From Porogramme epimiltina (taxonomy: Eukaryota > Basidiomycota > Agaricomycetes > Polyporales > Polyporaceae): a stretch of 15,923 nucleotides of DNA. Shown piece after piece: positions 8,257-15,923 of this stretch. A program made the translations under genes and the position numbers. The notes under the pieces were generated by a model that worked only from the letters and a program-made list of their open reading frames with translations, ran no database searches and was not told the DNA's origin. How positions within the stretch are numbered: the first letter of the stretch is position 1; each line of letters opens with the position of its first letter. The stretch covers positions 1 to 15,923 of the forward strand of contig FTLJ01000784.1 of NCBI GenBank assembly GCA_900155495.1. The letters run 5' to 3'.

Positions 8257-8272
8257 CACCGAGCACTCGGTG
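8257..8272. repeat. 7-bp inverted repeat with a 2-base centre
   Basis: CACCGAG at 8257-8263 pairs exactly with CTCGGTG at 8266-8272. The near-continuous palindrome could be a dimeric protein-binding site; there is no gene next to it to regulate. Confidence 0.55.
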
Positions 8273-9420
8273 ACGGCGCACTGGACGTCCGCCCGCTAAC
8301 GCCAGATAGACACGCAGGGGGGTCTCGAGCAGCCGTCGCCGCCACGCGAGCACGCATCACACACAGCGTGCGCCACACAGATTCAAGGTGCCCTGCGAGC
8401 CTCGAGAATCTGACCGGAGAAGAGGCGCCGTGTGCGTGCACCGCTCGCTCATTGTGCATGACTGTGCGTACGCTGCTGACGTGTGTAGGTACTTTACGGC
8501 GCGCGCCCGCGCTCGTGTGATCGCACACCCGCGCCGTCGACGTCCCGGCGGCGACCCCAGCAGCAGCACCACGTCAGCCGCGCCACCCCCTCCTTCCAGC
8601 CCTCGGACTGCTGGAATACGTACTTACGGACGTCTAGACGACGGTGGAGCCCTGCCTGTCCGCCTCGAGCTCCGAGGGGCACACGGCTGGCAGCCCGAGG
8701 GATTTACTGATGGCGGCGCGGCGGCGGTGCCCGATCGAGCCTCGGGCGCCTTCCAGCGGTCGAGCCACCGAATCGCGATGCGCCGGCTCCCAGCCGACAC
8801 GCGGGCCCTCGCGGCAAGCGTGCGTGGCGACGCGAGCGAGGAGCGAAAGGCGAAAGCTCGCCTCGGACGCGACCCCGCCCTCGCCCTCGCCCTGGTGGGT
8901 GCGCGCGAACGTGCCTCGGGGGTTCTCGCGGGCTAAGGACGCTTAGCGGGGCCACTAGCGCGAGCGGGGTGCAGCTAGCCTCACGCTAGCGCCGGCGGCG
9001 GGGCGGCGTCGCGACGTCGTGACGTGCGCTGCGTCGGCGCGGGCGTCGAGCGACCGAGTGGCGGCGGCGGGCGTGGCCCGTGGGGGGGCGTGGCTGCAGA
9101 AGAAGCCTGTGCGGGTCGCCACGCGGGCGGCGGGGCGGACACACGCGGCGGGGTGGGGGGAGGGGAAGGAGGGGGCGGCGAGCGACGAGCCACGGGCCAC
9201 GGCGCGTGCCTACGGAACGCTCTGATGGAATCGCCTTTTCTGTCGCCCCGCGCCGAACGTGGGCCCGCGCGCGAAGAAAGAAGGGTCGCCGACGCGGGCT
9301 CTGGCGGCGGCGGCGGGCGGCGGGCGCGCGGGGGAGCGTGGCGGCCGGAGCTCAGGCTCGACGCTGTATGGCTGGTCAGACGCGGCCGGCGAGGGACGTC
9401 CATTCCTTCTGTGCGTTCTT

Positions 9421-9779
9421 GGCCATTCCCGCTAAGTTCTAACTGACTGCTGACGACCGGCGCTCCCTCGTGCCTTTTTTATCCGCTGGCCGCCGTAGCC
9501 CCATGCGTAAAGTCGTCCGTTGTGTGTCCTGGCGGACGTGTGCGGCGGACACCACCAGGGGGCCCCTGGCGACTTGAACGTCGCCGTTCAGTGATTTTGA
9601 CAACATTTTAAGCCTGAACGTCAAATTCGCCCAATAGCGTCCGGTGGTTCTAATGAACGGATCCGTCAACTCAGCGCGCCCATGTGGCCGTCATCAAATT
9701 TTCACCGGTGTCGCGTGTTTCGTATATTTCCCTCGTAGGGCGCCGCGGTTGCTCTCGACGGCAGAGGTCCGAAAGAAAG
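9421..9779. other. Lower-GC block adjoining the minus-strand coding relic
   Basis: GC content falls to near half, in contrast to the flanks. A minus-strand frame with its stop codon at 9439 has a balanced amino-acid composition (for example RYWANLTFRLKMLSKSLNG) but no start or splice support. The + strand offers an acceptor-like stretch (CTAAC and CTGAC followed by a pyrimidine tract and CCGTAG near 9499) without a good donor. It may be part of the same decayed gene or element as the next block. Confidence 0.25.
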
Positions 9780-10160
9780 TTACAGACTTTTCATTCGGGA
9801 CCCTTCGTATCTGACTGATCCGACCCCCGCCACAGGCTGGGCGTAATATTCCAGCTCATGGAAGACCCAGGCGAGTCCGGGGTGTTCTCAAGGATGAAGG
9901 TCACCCCTTCTCCGGTTCTCAACATCTCATGAACCCTCATGAGCGGAAGTTCGAGCCCGTGCCCCGAATTCTCCAATGAGTCGATAGCAATGGGGCATCT
10001 CGCGCGCACCTCGGGTCCGCGGCGGGGCACTGATGCTAAGAATATGCAGCGGGTGCCAAGCACCCGCCGCGGCATCCAGACAGGGTTCTCGTTGGTCCTG
10101 TGCGCAGCGTTCTCGGCGAGCGACGACGCTGGAGATGACGGCGTACGTACCGTTGCGCGA
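9780..10160 (-). pseudogene. Possible minus-strand 3' gene end or coding relic, unidentified
   Basis: Read leftward, the last exon would be 9886-9780 and ends in an ordinary-looking C-terminus (VFHELEYYAQPV ... MKSL, stop at 9782-9780). Removing 9934-9887 (donor GTTCAT, acceptor CCTTGAG, 48 bases) joins it in frame to an upstream stretch containing MPHCYRLIGEFGARA and, further up, NGTYAVISSVVARR. The donor is non-consensus, so a frameshifted relic is an alternative: a competing frame (AIDSLENSGHGLELPLMRVHE ... stop at 9791) is also open across the join. Composition is balanced rather than Arg/Pro-dominated, unlike the flanks. I recognise no protein family, and the 5' part is not defined. Confidence 0.28.
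10049..10067. repeat. 7-bp hairpin
   Basis: GCGGGTG at 10049-10055 pairs exactly with CACCCGC at 10061-10067 around a 5-base loop. It lies inside the minus-strand coding candidate. Confidence 0.6.
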
Positions 10161-11132
10161 TCCCGTTGGTGCGGCGGCGGGCGCATGTGTTTCTCGCATG
10201 GCACACAGAGCCCGCGACGCGCCTTCTGCCGCCTTCCTTACGGCCGAGCGCCCTTCTCCTCGCTCGCTCGCCCCAGAACGCCAAGGCGCCTGCCCCCTTC
10301 GAGGGTTCCCGTTCATATGCGCCCGCCCATTGCATTGCTTACGCTCGCCGCGCGCGAGAGCCTTACGCAACGCCCTAGGCCCAGCTGCTCGCGCGCCAGC
10401 CAGGCGAGGCGTCCCCCGCGCCCCATGCGACCGGTGGCATTCAGAGGGCGGACGGGGCCTGGGTGCGCCCGACCCTCCCAACGCCCCCATTTGCCCACGC
10501 GCACTAGGCGCCGACACCCTGAGGGCGTCGAATATTCGATCGTGATGGGAGTGATGGGGCACGACGCCACAACGCCGCCGGATGTTCCCTCGCCGTGCGC
10601 TGCCGCATCGGGCAGGTGGCCCCGGCCCGCGCGCGCAGAGAGGTGCTGATCGAGGCCGCCGCGTCGCCGGGCCCGGCGGCTCTCCGTCGCTGGCTAGTGG
10701 GCGGGCGGCTGTCCCAGAGCACTGCTGCTGCACCCCGCTGGCGCCAGGGTGCGACTCGGAGGCCTCTCTCTCGCCGCCGTGCGCGCACCGTCGGCCCAGC
10801 ATGCGGGGGGCACCGCGTGGTGCGTGCGGCTGGCTGCCGCGGCGCTGGCGCACTGGCCACCGCTAAGCTTAGCCACGCACGTACGCTCTCGCGCCGCCCC
10901 TTCACCCTCAGCTGCCAGTGCGCAAGCTCAACGTTCGACGTTGGGCTGCAGCGGCTCCCCGCCCTAGGTGCGCTCCTGCACCACTGCCCGTGGCCGTCCG
11001 AGAGCCGCGACGGCCCTGCTTCCTTGGGGGCGTGAAGCTTTCCCTCCGGAGGGCCTGGGCGGCCGCACCCAAGGCCGCCACCCAGCCCGCGGCCGCTCCT
11101 CACGTTGCCTCTCCCCTCCAACACCAGCTCCT
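10161..11132. other. Gene-free GC-rich stretch
   Basis: All frames are open for long distances and Arg/Ala/Pro-rich. A strong hairpin lies at 10926-10946. Weak donor-like sites (GTGCGC at 10968, GTGAAG at 11032) could feed the acceptor at 11155, but neither is convincing. I see no supportable exon. Confidence 0.4.
10926..10946. repeat. 9-bp hairpin with a 3-base loop
   Basis: GCTCAACGT at 10926-10934 pairs with ACGTTGGGC at 10938-10946, with one T-G wobble. The central AACGTTCGACGTT is also locally symmetrical. Confidence 0.6.
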
Positions 11133-11155
11133 CTGACACTTCTTTCCGCCCACAG

Positions 11156-11729
11156 CGCCGCAGCAAGCCCCGACCCGTCGCGCTTCTTTTCTCCTTGATG
11201 AAAGCCCGGCCGACCGTCCCCCACCCTCTCCACCACCCCCAATCTCAATCAAGCACTTGATGGGCCCCCAAACGCACACACCGCATCCACGCGTACGAAA
11301 TCGCCCCGCTGCGCCTCCGCGTCAGCCCCAGCCTCACTCGGTGGTGCGGCCCACGCCCACACGCCGCGGCAAGGGCGAGCGCACGGCTCCCAGCTCAGGG
11401 CCCCTCCTCCAGACCCCCTCGGGCGCCCCCGCCCACGACGGTGTCGGCCCTTCCAACCGCGGACCCTGTGCACCTCCGCGTCCCCACCTGCCGCCGCCGC
11501 CGCCGTCTCCCGCGACGGGTTCGTTCGCGTCGTGGGCGGAACGCGGCCCGGTGAACCCCTCGCCTCCTCCCAGCGTCGCCCCCGCGGCGTTGCAGACGGG
11601 CCACGGCGGACGTCCGCGCACGTCGGTGTGGCGCCTCGCTCGCCTCCGCGGGGAGTGCGGGCGCGGCTCCGGGCCTGCGGTTCGCGGTGCTACGCGCGGG
11701 GAGCGCATGCGCGGCGCGCAAAGGGCGAA
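11156..11729 (+). CDS. Candidate proline-rich exon of an unidentified + strand gene
   Basis: The exon would be bounded on the left by CTGAC (11133-11137), a pyrimidine tract and CCCACAG ending at 11155, and on the right by a consensus GTGAGT at 11730. One frame is open throughout and reads PTRRASFLLDESPADRPPP, SPPPPISIKHLMGPQ, then Pro/Ser-rich text typical of disordered fungal regulatory proteins. If the left acceptor is not used, the ATG at 11260 could be the start, preceded by a CT-rich leader. No domain is recognisable. Doubts are that the last 40 codons are Arg/Gly-rich, no convincing upstream exon was found, and the sequence after the candidate intron looks like a simple repeat. Confidence 0.25.
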
Positions 11730-11830
11730 GTGAGTGTTCTGCGCCACGCATTGATTTTATTTATTTTCGGAATGCTCGCGGGGCCGCCCGCGCTGATAGG
11801 ATTTTTGCGTTTTGTATTGCGTGCCGGCAG
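11730..11830 (+). other. Candidate + strand intron (101 bases)
   Basis: The donor is GTGAGT, a branch-like CTGAT lies at 11793-11797, a T-rich stretch follows, and the acceptor GCCGGCAG ends at 11830. The segment is strikingly AT-rich (GATTTTATTTATTTT; ATTTTTGCGTTTTGTATTG) between flanks of very high GC, exactly between the two splice signals. Splicing would keep the frame open to a stop at 12096-12098, but the added peptide is Gly/Arg-rich and not convincing. Confidence 0.3.
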
Positions 11831-11850
11831 GTGTGAGGGGGAGGGGCAGC

Positions 11851-11886
11851 CCTGGCGACCTGGCGACCTGGCGGGGCCTGGCGGGG
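11851..11886 (+). repeat. Tandem CCTGGCG-based repeat, four units
   Basis: Two 8-base units (CCTGGCGA at 11851-11858 and 11859-11866) are followed by two 10-base units (CCTGGCGGGG at 11867-11876 and 11877-11886). It directly follows the candidate intron and argues against normal coding sequence there. Confidence 0.85.
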
Positions 11887-12913
11887 CAGGACGGCGCGGA
11901 CACGTTGGCAGCGGGCGGGGCGGGACGGGCGGGCGGGCGTGCGGACGCGGGCTGCCCCGTCGGTGCGCCTGGCCGTCCACGCTCAGGCTGCGTCGCCGCG
12001 CCGCGGGCCTGAATACGAACCAGCCTCGGGGACGCCAGCGACGAGCGATGCCGTCAATGGCGGAAACTCCGACGCCGCTCTGCGCCAGAAGACGCTAGCT
12101 CGGACGGCGGGGGGTGGGCTGGGCCTGGCTGGGTCCCGCACGAAGAGGGGGGGGAGGGGGCCCCAGAGACGGCAACTCGACGTCGCGTTCCGCGACGGTG
12201 CTCGCGCATTCCGCGGGTCGGGCGTGCGGCTCTGGGAGGGCGAGGCCCCCGCGGCCTCTTCTGCGAAGTGGCCTGTCGGGCGGGTCAATCGAGCGGCGGA
12301 TGCGCATCATTAATCGTGAGCCCCGTTCCCCGCGCTCCCGAATCCGCACAGGCCCTACTCAATCCGTTTAGTCTAGGTCTAGGCGCCGCGAGCATGGTGT
12401 GCGACGGGCACAGAAACGGACCCGGGGGCGGCTCGATGGGAACAGTGCGCCCCCCCCGCACGCCCAGAACCACCCCGGGGGGCCAGCCCGCGAAGGGTGT
12501 CTCGCTCGCGCGGCGGCTGGCGTCGGCAGACGTACCGCGTTCCCTATCTCGTCCAAACCGTCCCGGGCTGGGCGTCGTGATGGCCCGCCCGGCGTCGGCC
12601 GGGGCCGCGACAGGCGGGCGGGCGACAGCGCGCCCAAAGTCCGACGGCGCAGGGCGCATGCGCACTCTGCGGTGCGTGCTTATTGCGCTCGCTCCACGGG
12701 GCGAGCGCTCCTTTCCGTACGATTGCTGATGCTGCCCGGATCCTGCGTCGCGGACGTCATGCCCAGCTGCCCGCCGTGATAACCATCACCGTCCGCTGCG
12801 CCCGTGTGGGAGCGCACACCAGGCCTCTCGCCAGAGCGTTTTTCCAGCTTAAGCATGCCGGCAGTGGTAGTGGGCCTGTGGCGTCGAGCGGGGTGGGAAG
12901 CACGCGCGCGGGG

Positions 12914-12930
12914 GGAGGAGGAGGAGGAGG
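12914..12930 (+). repeat. GGA triplet repeat
   Basis: About five and a half GGA units follow a G run, giving a purine-only tract on the + strand that could also form quadruplex structures. Confidence 0.8.
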
Positions 12931-13544
12931 GGCCGGGCAATGGCCGCTCGGCGCGGTCTGACAGGGGGCGTGCGTGCTCTGGCGTCGCTCTGGGTCGCGG
13001 GGAAGGCGCGGCGCGGCCTCGGGCTCGCTGCGACGTCAGCGGCGCGGGGCTCGCTGCAACTTCCAATCAAATCAAAACATATTCGTGCCGCAGGCGATCC
13101 GCGCCCCCTCCCTGGCGCGCTCCCGCCCGCTCGCTCCCACTGCGCCCATGTCGCCCGTCGTCCGCCCCCCACCCTCCCTCCCGGTCGCTCGCCCGCGCTG
13201 AAATAGCCGGCGCGCGACGCGGTTTTAATTGTCAACGCGCGGGGCTCCGGGATCCAGATCTGGGGGCGTCGTGCCTGCACGCGCGATCGTAACTAGCCGA
13301 GTGTTCTCGGAGAGGATCTGCGGGCTGCCCGTCACGACCACAGAACGCCCGGCGCGGGATGATCGCGGCCGTCCCCCTCCCCCCCGCCCAGACCACCCTC
13401 CCGCGCCAGCCGTCCAACAGTATTTTGCCCCCCGTCTCGCCGCGCAATAAATGCTGACGTCTTTGCCCAGCCGCCCAACCGGCAACGCGCGCGCGGGCGC
13501 TGCGCCGCACGCACAAAGTTGCAAGGCGTGCGTCGCGTCATGCC

Positions 13545-13570
13545 GCACACACGCGCGCGCGCGCACGCAC
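13545..13570 (+). repeat. Alternating CA/CG tract with Z-DNA potential
   Basis: Twenty-six bases alternate strictly between purine and pyrimidine, centred on a block of CG repeats flanked by CA repeats. Such tracts can adopt left-handed Z-DNA under negative supercoiling. Confidence 0.8.
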
Positions 13571-13764
13571 AATGCCCTCATCGACATCCATCACCCCGAA
13601 CCTGTCAGCCCACGTCAGGCGGAGGCGCGCCTTCGCAGCGCGTCCGCCCGGACCTTTCCACGGCGGATCACCTCAGCGGCGACGCATATTAAACCTCAAT
13701 CACTAAGTTTACCGTTGCGCCAAAATTCGCGCCGCGCGTGCCTCCCGTCGTCGCGCCTTGAAAT

Positions 13765-13789
13765 GCCCGCGGGTGGGGCCCCCGCGGGC
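13765..13789. repeat. GC-only hairpin, 9-bp stem and 7-base loop
   Basis: GCCCGCGGG at 13765-13773 pairs exactly with CCCGCGGGC at 13781-13789. Each arm also contains the 8-base palindrome CCCGCGGG, so the element is symmetrical at two levels. No T-tract follows, so it is not a bacterial-type terminator. Confidence 0.75.
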
Positions 13790-14195
13790 CCGTAGGCGGG
13801 GGGCCGCTGTGCCTCCCAGCTCCTCATCCCCTCATCCCCACGCAGAACTCAAGTTGTCTAGCACCAGCCGGCACCCACAACCCCCGAGCACACACGCAGG
13901 CGCCACGGCCGGAGCGCCGCGGCGCGCGCGAGCCCGCTCTGATGGACTCGCGCCCGCACGAGGCTCCCTCAGGCCTCATCGTCCCAGCGCGCCCTCGGAA
14001 TGGCGAAAAACCCCGGGCGGCGCGGACCGTGCGCACTGCACAGGGGGGCGAGGGCGGCTCGCACGCCGTCACAGAAGCCCCGGAGGCGCCGGGCGCTGCT
14101 GTTGGCTGCGCCGTAGGGGAGGGGGGCTGGGGGGGCTGGAGGCCTGGAGGGTGTCCCAGCGGCGCACTCAGGGCCGGTGGGCTGCATATGGCTAG

Positions 14196-14636
14196 ATGCG
14201 CGTCATGCGTCGCGCGCGCGAGGTTGTAGTTGCCCTGAGGGGCAGCAGCAGCGGCTGTTGTTGCTGTTATTGTTGCTGTTGGGCGAGGCTTCGTGACGGG
14301 CGCCGGGCGTACGGTTTGGATAGTGCGGCGCGTGCGGCGTGGCGCGCGCAGCGGACGCCTTGGACGTCGCTGGGTTGCGGGGCCCACCGCGGTGGTGCGT
14401 ACGCTAGCGCTGCATTCAACGCGTTGCGCGAAACCTGGCTGGGGGTGCCGCCTTGCCGTTGGTGGAATATTCGCAGGCTGGGTGTGGGACGCGTTTTCGG
14501 AGCGTACTTGCAGCGGGAGTCCGCTTCGCTGTTCGTTCCCCTGAGGGAGCCGTTCGCGGGGTCGGCTTCGCGTTACATAACTGCCGAGAAGGACGTCCGC
14601 GCGGGGACGTTTGAGCTGTACAGTACGCATACATAA
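14196..14636 (+). CDS. Weak candidate ORF, 146 aa, with a cysteine cluster
   Basis: From the ATG at 14196 the frame runs to TAA at 14634-14636. A triplet repeat encodes a run of seven cysteines broken by one tyrosine (CCCCYCCC) near residues 21-28. The C-terminal half is balanced in composition (CRWWNIRRLGVGRVFGAYL, then SASRYITAEKDV) and uses few A-ending codons. However, a second + frame and the minus strand are also open across the same bases, and no domain is recognised. It may be chance or a gene fragment. Confidence 0.15.
   Translation: MRVMRRAREVVVALRGSSSGCCCCYCCCWARLRDGRRAYGLDSAARAAWRAQRTPWTSLGCGAHRGGAYASAAFNALRETWLGVPPCRWWNIRRLGVGRVFGAYLQRESASLFVPLREPFAGSASRYITAEKDVRAGTFELYSTHT
14241..14280 (+). 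repeat. Interrupted CAG and TGT/TGC triplet repeat
   Basis: Three CAG units are followed by about ten TGT/TGC-type triplets with one interruption. It is a microsatellite-like tract prone to length change. Confidence 0.75.
14384..14395. repeat. 12-bp perfect palindrome
   Basis: CCACCGCGGTGG reads identically on both strands. It is a possible dimeric binding site inside the weak cysteine-rich ORF; it may be chance. Confidence 0.6.
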
Positions 14637-14734
14637 TATTATTATGGCACGAGCCCAGAAACGCAGACGAGCCGTAAACGCGACGGCACGCTCGCGCATC
14701 TCGCACAGGATCGCCGCGCCCTAGCGCGAGAGCG

Positions 14735-14756
14735 GCGAGTGCTAGTGCGCACTCGC
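14735..14756. repeat. 8-bp hairpin with a 6-base loop
   Basis: GCGAGTGC at 14735-14742 pairs exactly with GCACTCGC at 14749-14756. Confidence 0.7.
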
Positions 14757-14779
14757 AGAATTGAAGCACAGAAAGGCTA

Positions 14780-14795
14780 ACGTACGGCCGTACGT
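14780..14795. repeat. 16-bp perfect palindrome
   Basis: ACGTACGGCCGTACGT reads identically on both strands with no spacer. It lies 23 bases after the end of an 8-bp hairpin. Confidence 0.8.
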
Positions 14796-15712
14796 ACACC
14801 CGCCCCCGCGCCAGCCCCACCGCACCCAGGCATCACGGCGTGCCCCGGGCTCGCGCAGGGGCGGCGGCCCGCTCTCGTAACCGCCAGCAAATTCGCGAAT
14901 TCAGCTGCCTGCGCGCCCGCGCGCCTCGCGCCCCGCCTCCCGCGCGCGTACGCGGTTCGAGGATCCCGCTACAAATTCGCGTGCGCGCCGAACGCACGCG
15001 CGCAGGGCCCCACCCGCCATCTCGACGCCGCAAATAGCGCGAGCACGGAAGGGCGCGTGCCCTTCGGTGCGCCTTCGCCATCACACGCGCGCGCGGCGAT
15101 CCCGCCCCGCGCCCTCCGCGCCCCCCCTGCCCCAAAGAGGCATTCGTAAATGAACGCGCCCGCGCCGCCTGCGCACCGCACCCTCGAGCACCCGTCCCAT
15201 GTTCCGTCCCGCCCCACCACGCCCCGTACGGCATGGCCTCCCGCGACCCCGCGCACACGCCGCGACCCCGTCTGCGGGAGCTTGGGCCGGCGCACCGGCA
15301 GAGGGGGGGGGGCGGCCAATAGCGCGGACACGAGGGCGCACGCTCCCGTAATGCCCCTGCGGACGAGCGACGGCGGGCGGGCGGCGCCGGGCCGTGGGCT
15401 GCGTCTGCGCTGATGTCGGGGTGCGGACGATTTAGGGCTCGCTTCTCTCGATGACGGAGGGGGGGCGGGTCCAGGCTCGGCGTGCGGGCCAGCGCGGCGG
15501 GGGCGGCCGCCATTGGGCAGCACGCGTGCGGCATTTACGCCGTGTCGTCCGAGGCGCGAGCCTGGCTTGGGCCTTGTCGTAATAAGTATCAGCGCGGGAG
15601 CAACGGCGGGGGCGAGCGAGGTGCGGGGCGGGGCGTCGACGGCGTGCCAGCCACGGGTCGAGAAGCCGCCCGCCCGCTCCCTCGCCGCCGGACGTGTGGC
15701 GCAGCTGCGCCC

Positions 15713-15737
15713 GGCAGGCAGGGAGGCAGGGAGGCAG
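15713..15737 (+). repeat. GGCAGGGA tandem repeat
   Basis: Exact units lie at 15717-15724 and 15725-15732, flanked by the partial copies GGCA and GGCAG. It is a short minisatellite. Confidence 0.8.
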
Positions 15738-15923
15738 CCCCGCCGCGGCGTGCTTCTCGAACGTCGAAGCGCCGTTTGCGCGCGCGCGTGTCGTACGTGC
15801 GTGTGCGCGTCGCCGTGGCGAACTGAATGCGAGGAAATAAGCAAGCGCATCAGCGGAACGCCCTCGCGGGCTCTGATCGCAGGCGGCGGAAGAACGGCGG
15901 CGGGGCGGGGGTGGGTGCGGGCG

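Larger units (their letters stand above)
7411..9420. other. Gene-free, very GC-rich stretch with microsatellites
   Basis: The block contains a G-quadruplex motif, a GGCTGCA repeat, an AC repeat, a 7-bp hairpin and a region near 9011-9070 dense in GACGTC-like words. The longest + frame (ATG at 7386, open to 8273) starts with an ordinary-looking stretch but soon becomes Arg/Pro/Ala-rich, and all other frames are similarly open. I see no supportable gene. Confidence 0.45.
11831..14195. other. Gene-free, very GC-rich stretch with AT-rich islets and microsatellites
   Basis: The block holds tandem repeats at 11851-11886 and 12914-12930, a Z-DNA-type tract, and a GC-only hairpin. Small AT-richer islets lie near 12305-12312, 13058-13086, 13220-13235 and 13685-13730 without paired splice signals. 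Open frames overlap on both strands and show no recognisable motif. I see no supportable gene. Confidence 0.45.
14637..15923. other. Gene-free, GC-rich right end of the window
   Basis: An AT-rich islet (CATAATATTATTATG near 14632-14645) is followed by a hairpin and a 16-bp palindrome, then uniform high-GC DNA with overlapping Arg/Ala/Pro-rich open frames on both strands. The minus frame at 14969-15850 is the longest but has no recognisable motif. I see no gene. Confidence 0.45.

Noticed and set aside
7386..8273. + strand open frame starting MPGKYDTAFNKLQ
   Set aside because: Only the first 30 or so residues look ordinary; the rest is compositional, runs through the G-quadruplex and tandem repeats, and has no recognised domain.
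3187..9586. Identical 14-base word CTTGAACGTCGCCG at 3187-3200 and 9573-9586, considered as a dispersed repeat
   Set aside because: One shared 14-mer is about what chance allows in 16 kb of skewed composition, and the flanks do not match.
9940..9965. AAGTTCGAGCCCG resembling a tRNA T-loop
   Set aside because: No 5-bp T-stem forms around it, and no acceptor or anticodon arms fit upstream.
13765..13800. The 13765-13789 hairpin considered as a transcription terminator
   Set aside because: There is no T-tract after it, and intrinsic terminators of that kind are bacterial, while the window is fungal.
1..15923. CRISPR array, rRNA, tRNA, or recognisable transposase, reverse transcriptase or LTR
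   Set aside because: No regularly spaced repeats, no conserved RNA motifs and no characteristic protein motifs were found by reading both strands; a covariance-model and repeat-library search would be needed to exclude degraded copies.

Overview
The window looks like nuclear DNA from a GC-rich filamentous fungus, most likely a mushroom-forming basidiomycete (Agaricomycetes). The evidence is one intron-rich gene with short introns (58 to 96 bases, GT...AG, CTNAN-like branch sites), a CT-rich leader with inverted CCAAT boxes, and a fungal-style GATA zinc-finger protein. The assignment rests on that gene alone.

The only gene I can support well is on the + strand at 4859-6636. Five exons encode a GATA-type zinc-finger transcription factor of about 499 residues. 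The finger (C-X2-C-X19-C-X2-C) is cut by the last intron between its two cysteine pairs. Its first coding exon is probably only 11 bases long; if the first intron is retained, a second in-frame ATG at 4893 would give a different N-terminus. The gene is followed by about 770 bases of pyrimidine-rich, lower-GC sequence that reads like a long 3' untranslated region.

The remaining 13 to 14 kb is very GC- and CpG-rich. It is full of overlapping open frames on both strands, which is expected at this composition, so open-frame length is not evidence here. I found no tRNA, rRNA, CRISPR array, recognisable transposon or second recognisable protein domain. Local drops in GC content combined with splice-like signals mark three weak gene candidates: a minus-strand intron at 4047-4133 that would belong to a gene diverging from the GATA factor; a minus-strand coding relic at 9780-10160; and a + strand proline-rich exon at 11156-11729 followed by an intron-like segment at 11730-11830. 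A cysteine-rich open frame at 14196-14636 is weaker still.

Structural features include three abutting palindromes (1082-1131), a compact G-quadruplex motif (7814-7832), a hairpin and a 16-bp perfect palindrome close together (14735-14795), a GC-only hairpin (13765-13789), a possible Z-DNA tract (13545-13570) and several short tandem repeats. A run of 31 G at 80-110 makes the first 120 bases suspect as assembled sequence.

I see no clear new multi-gene system. The observations most worth following are the splicing-dependent start and unusual finger of the GATA factor, the triple palindrome, and the possible hidden spliced genes.
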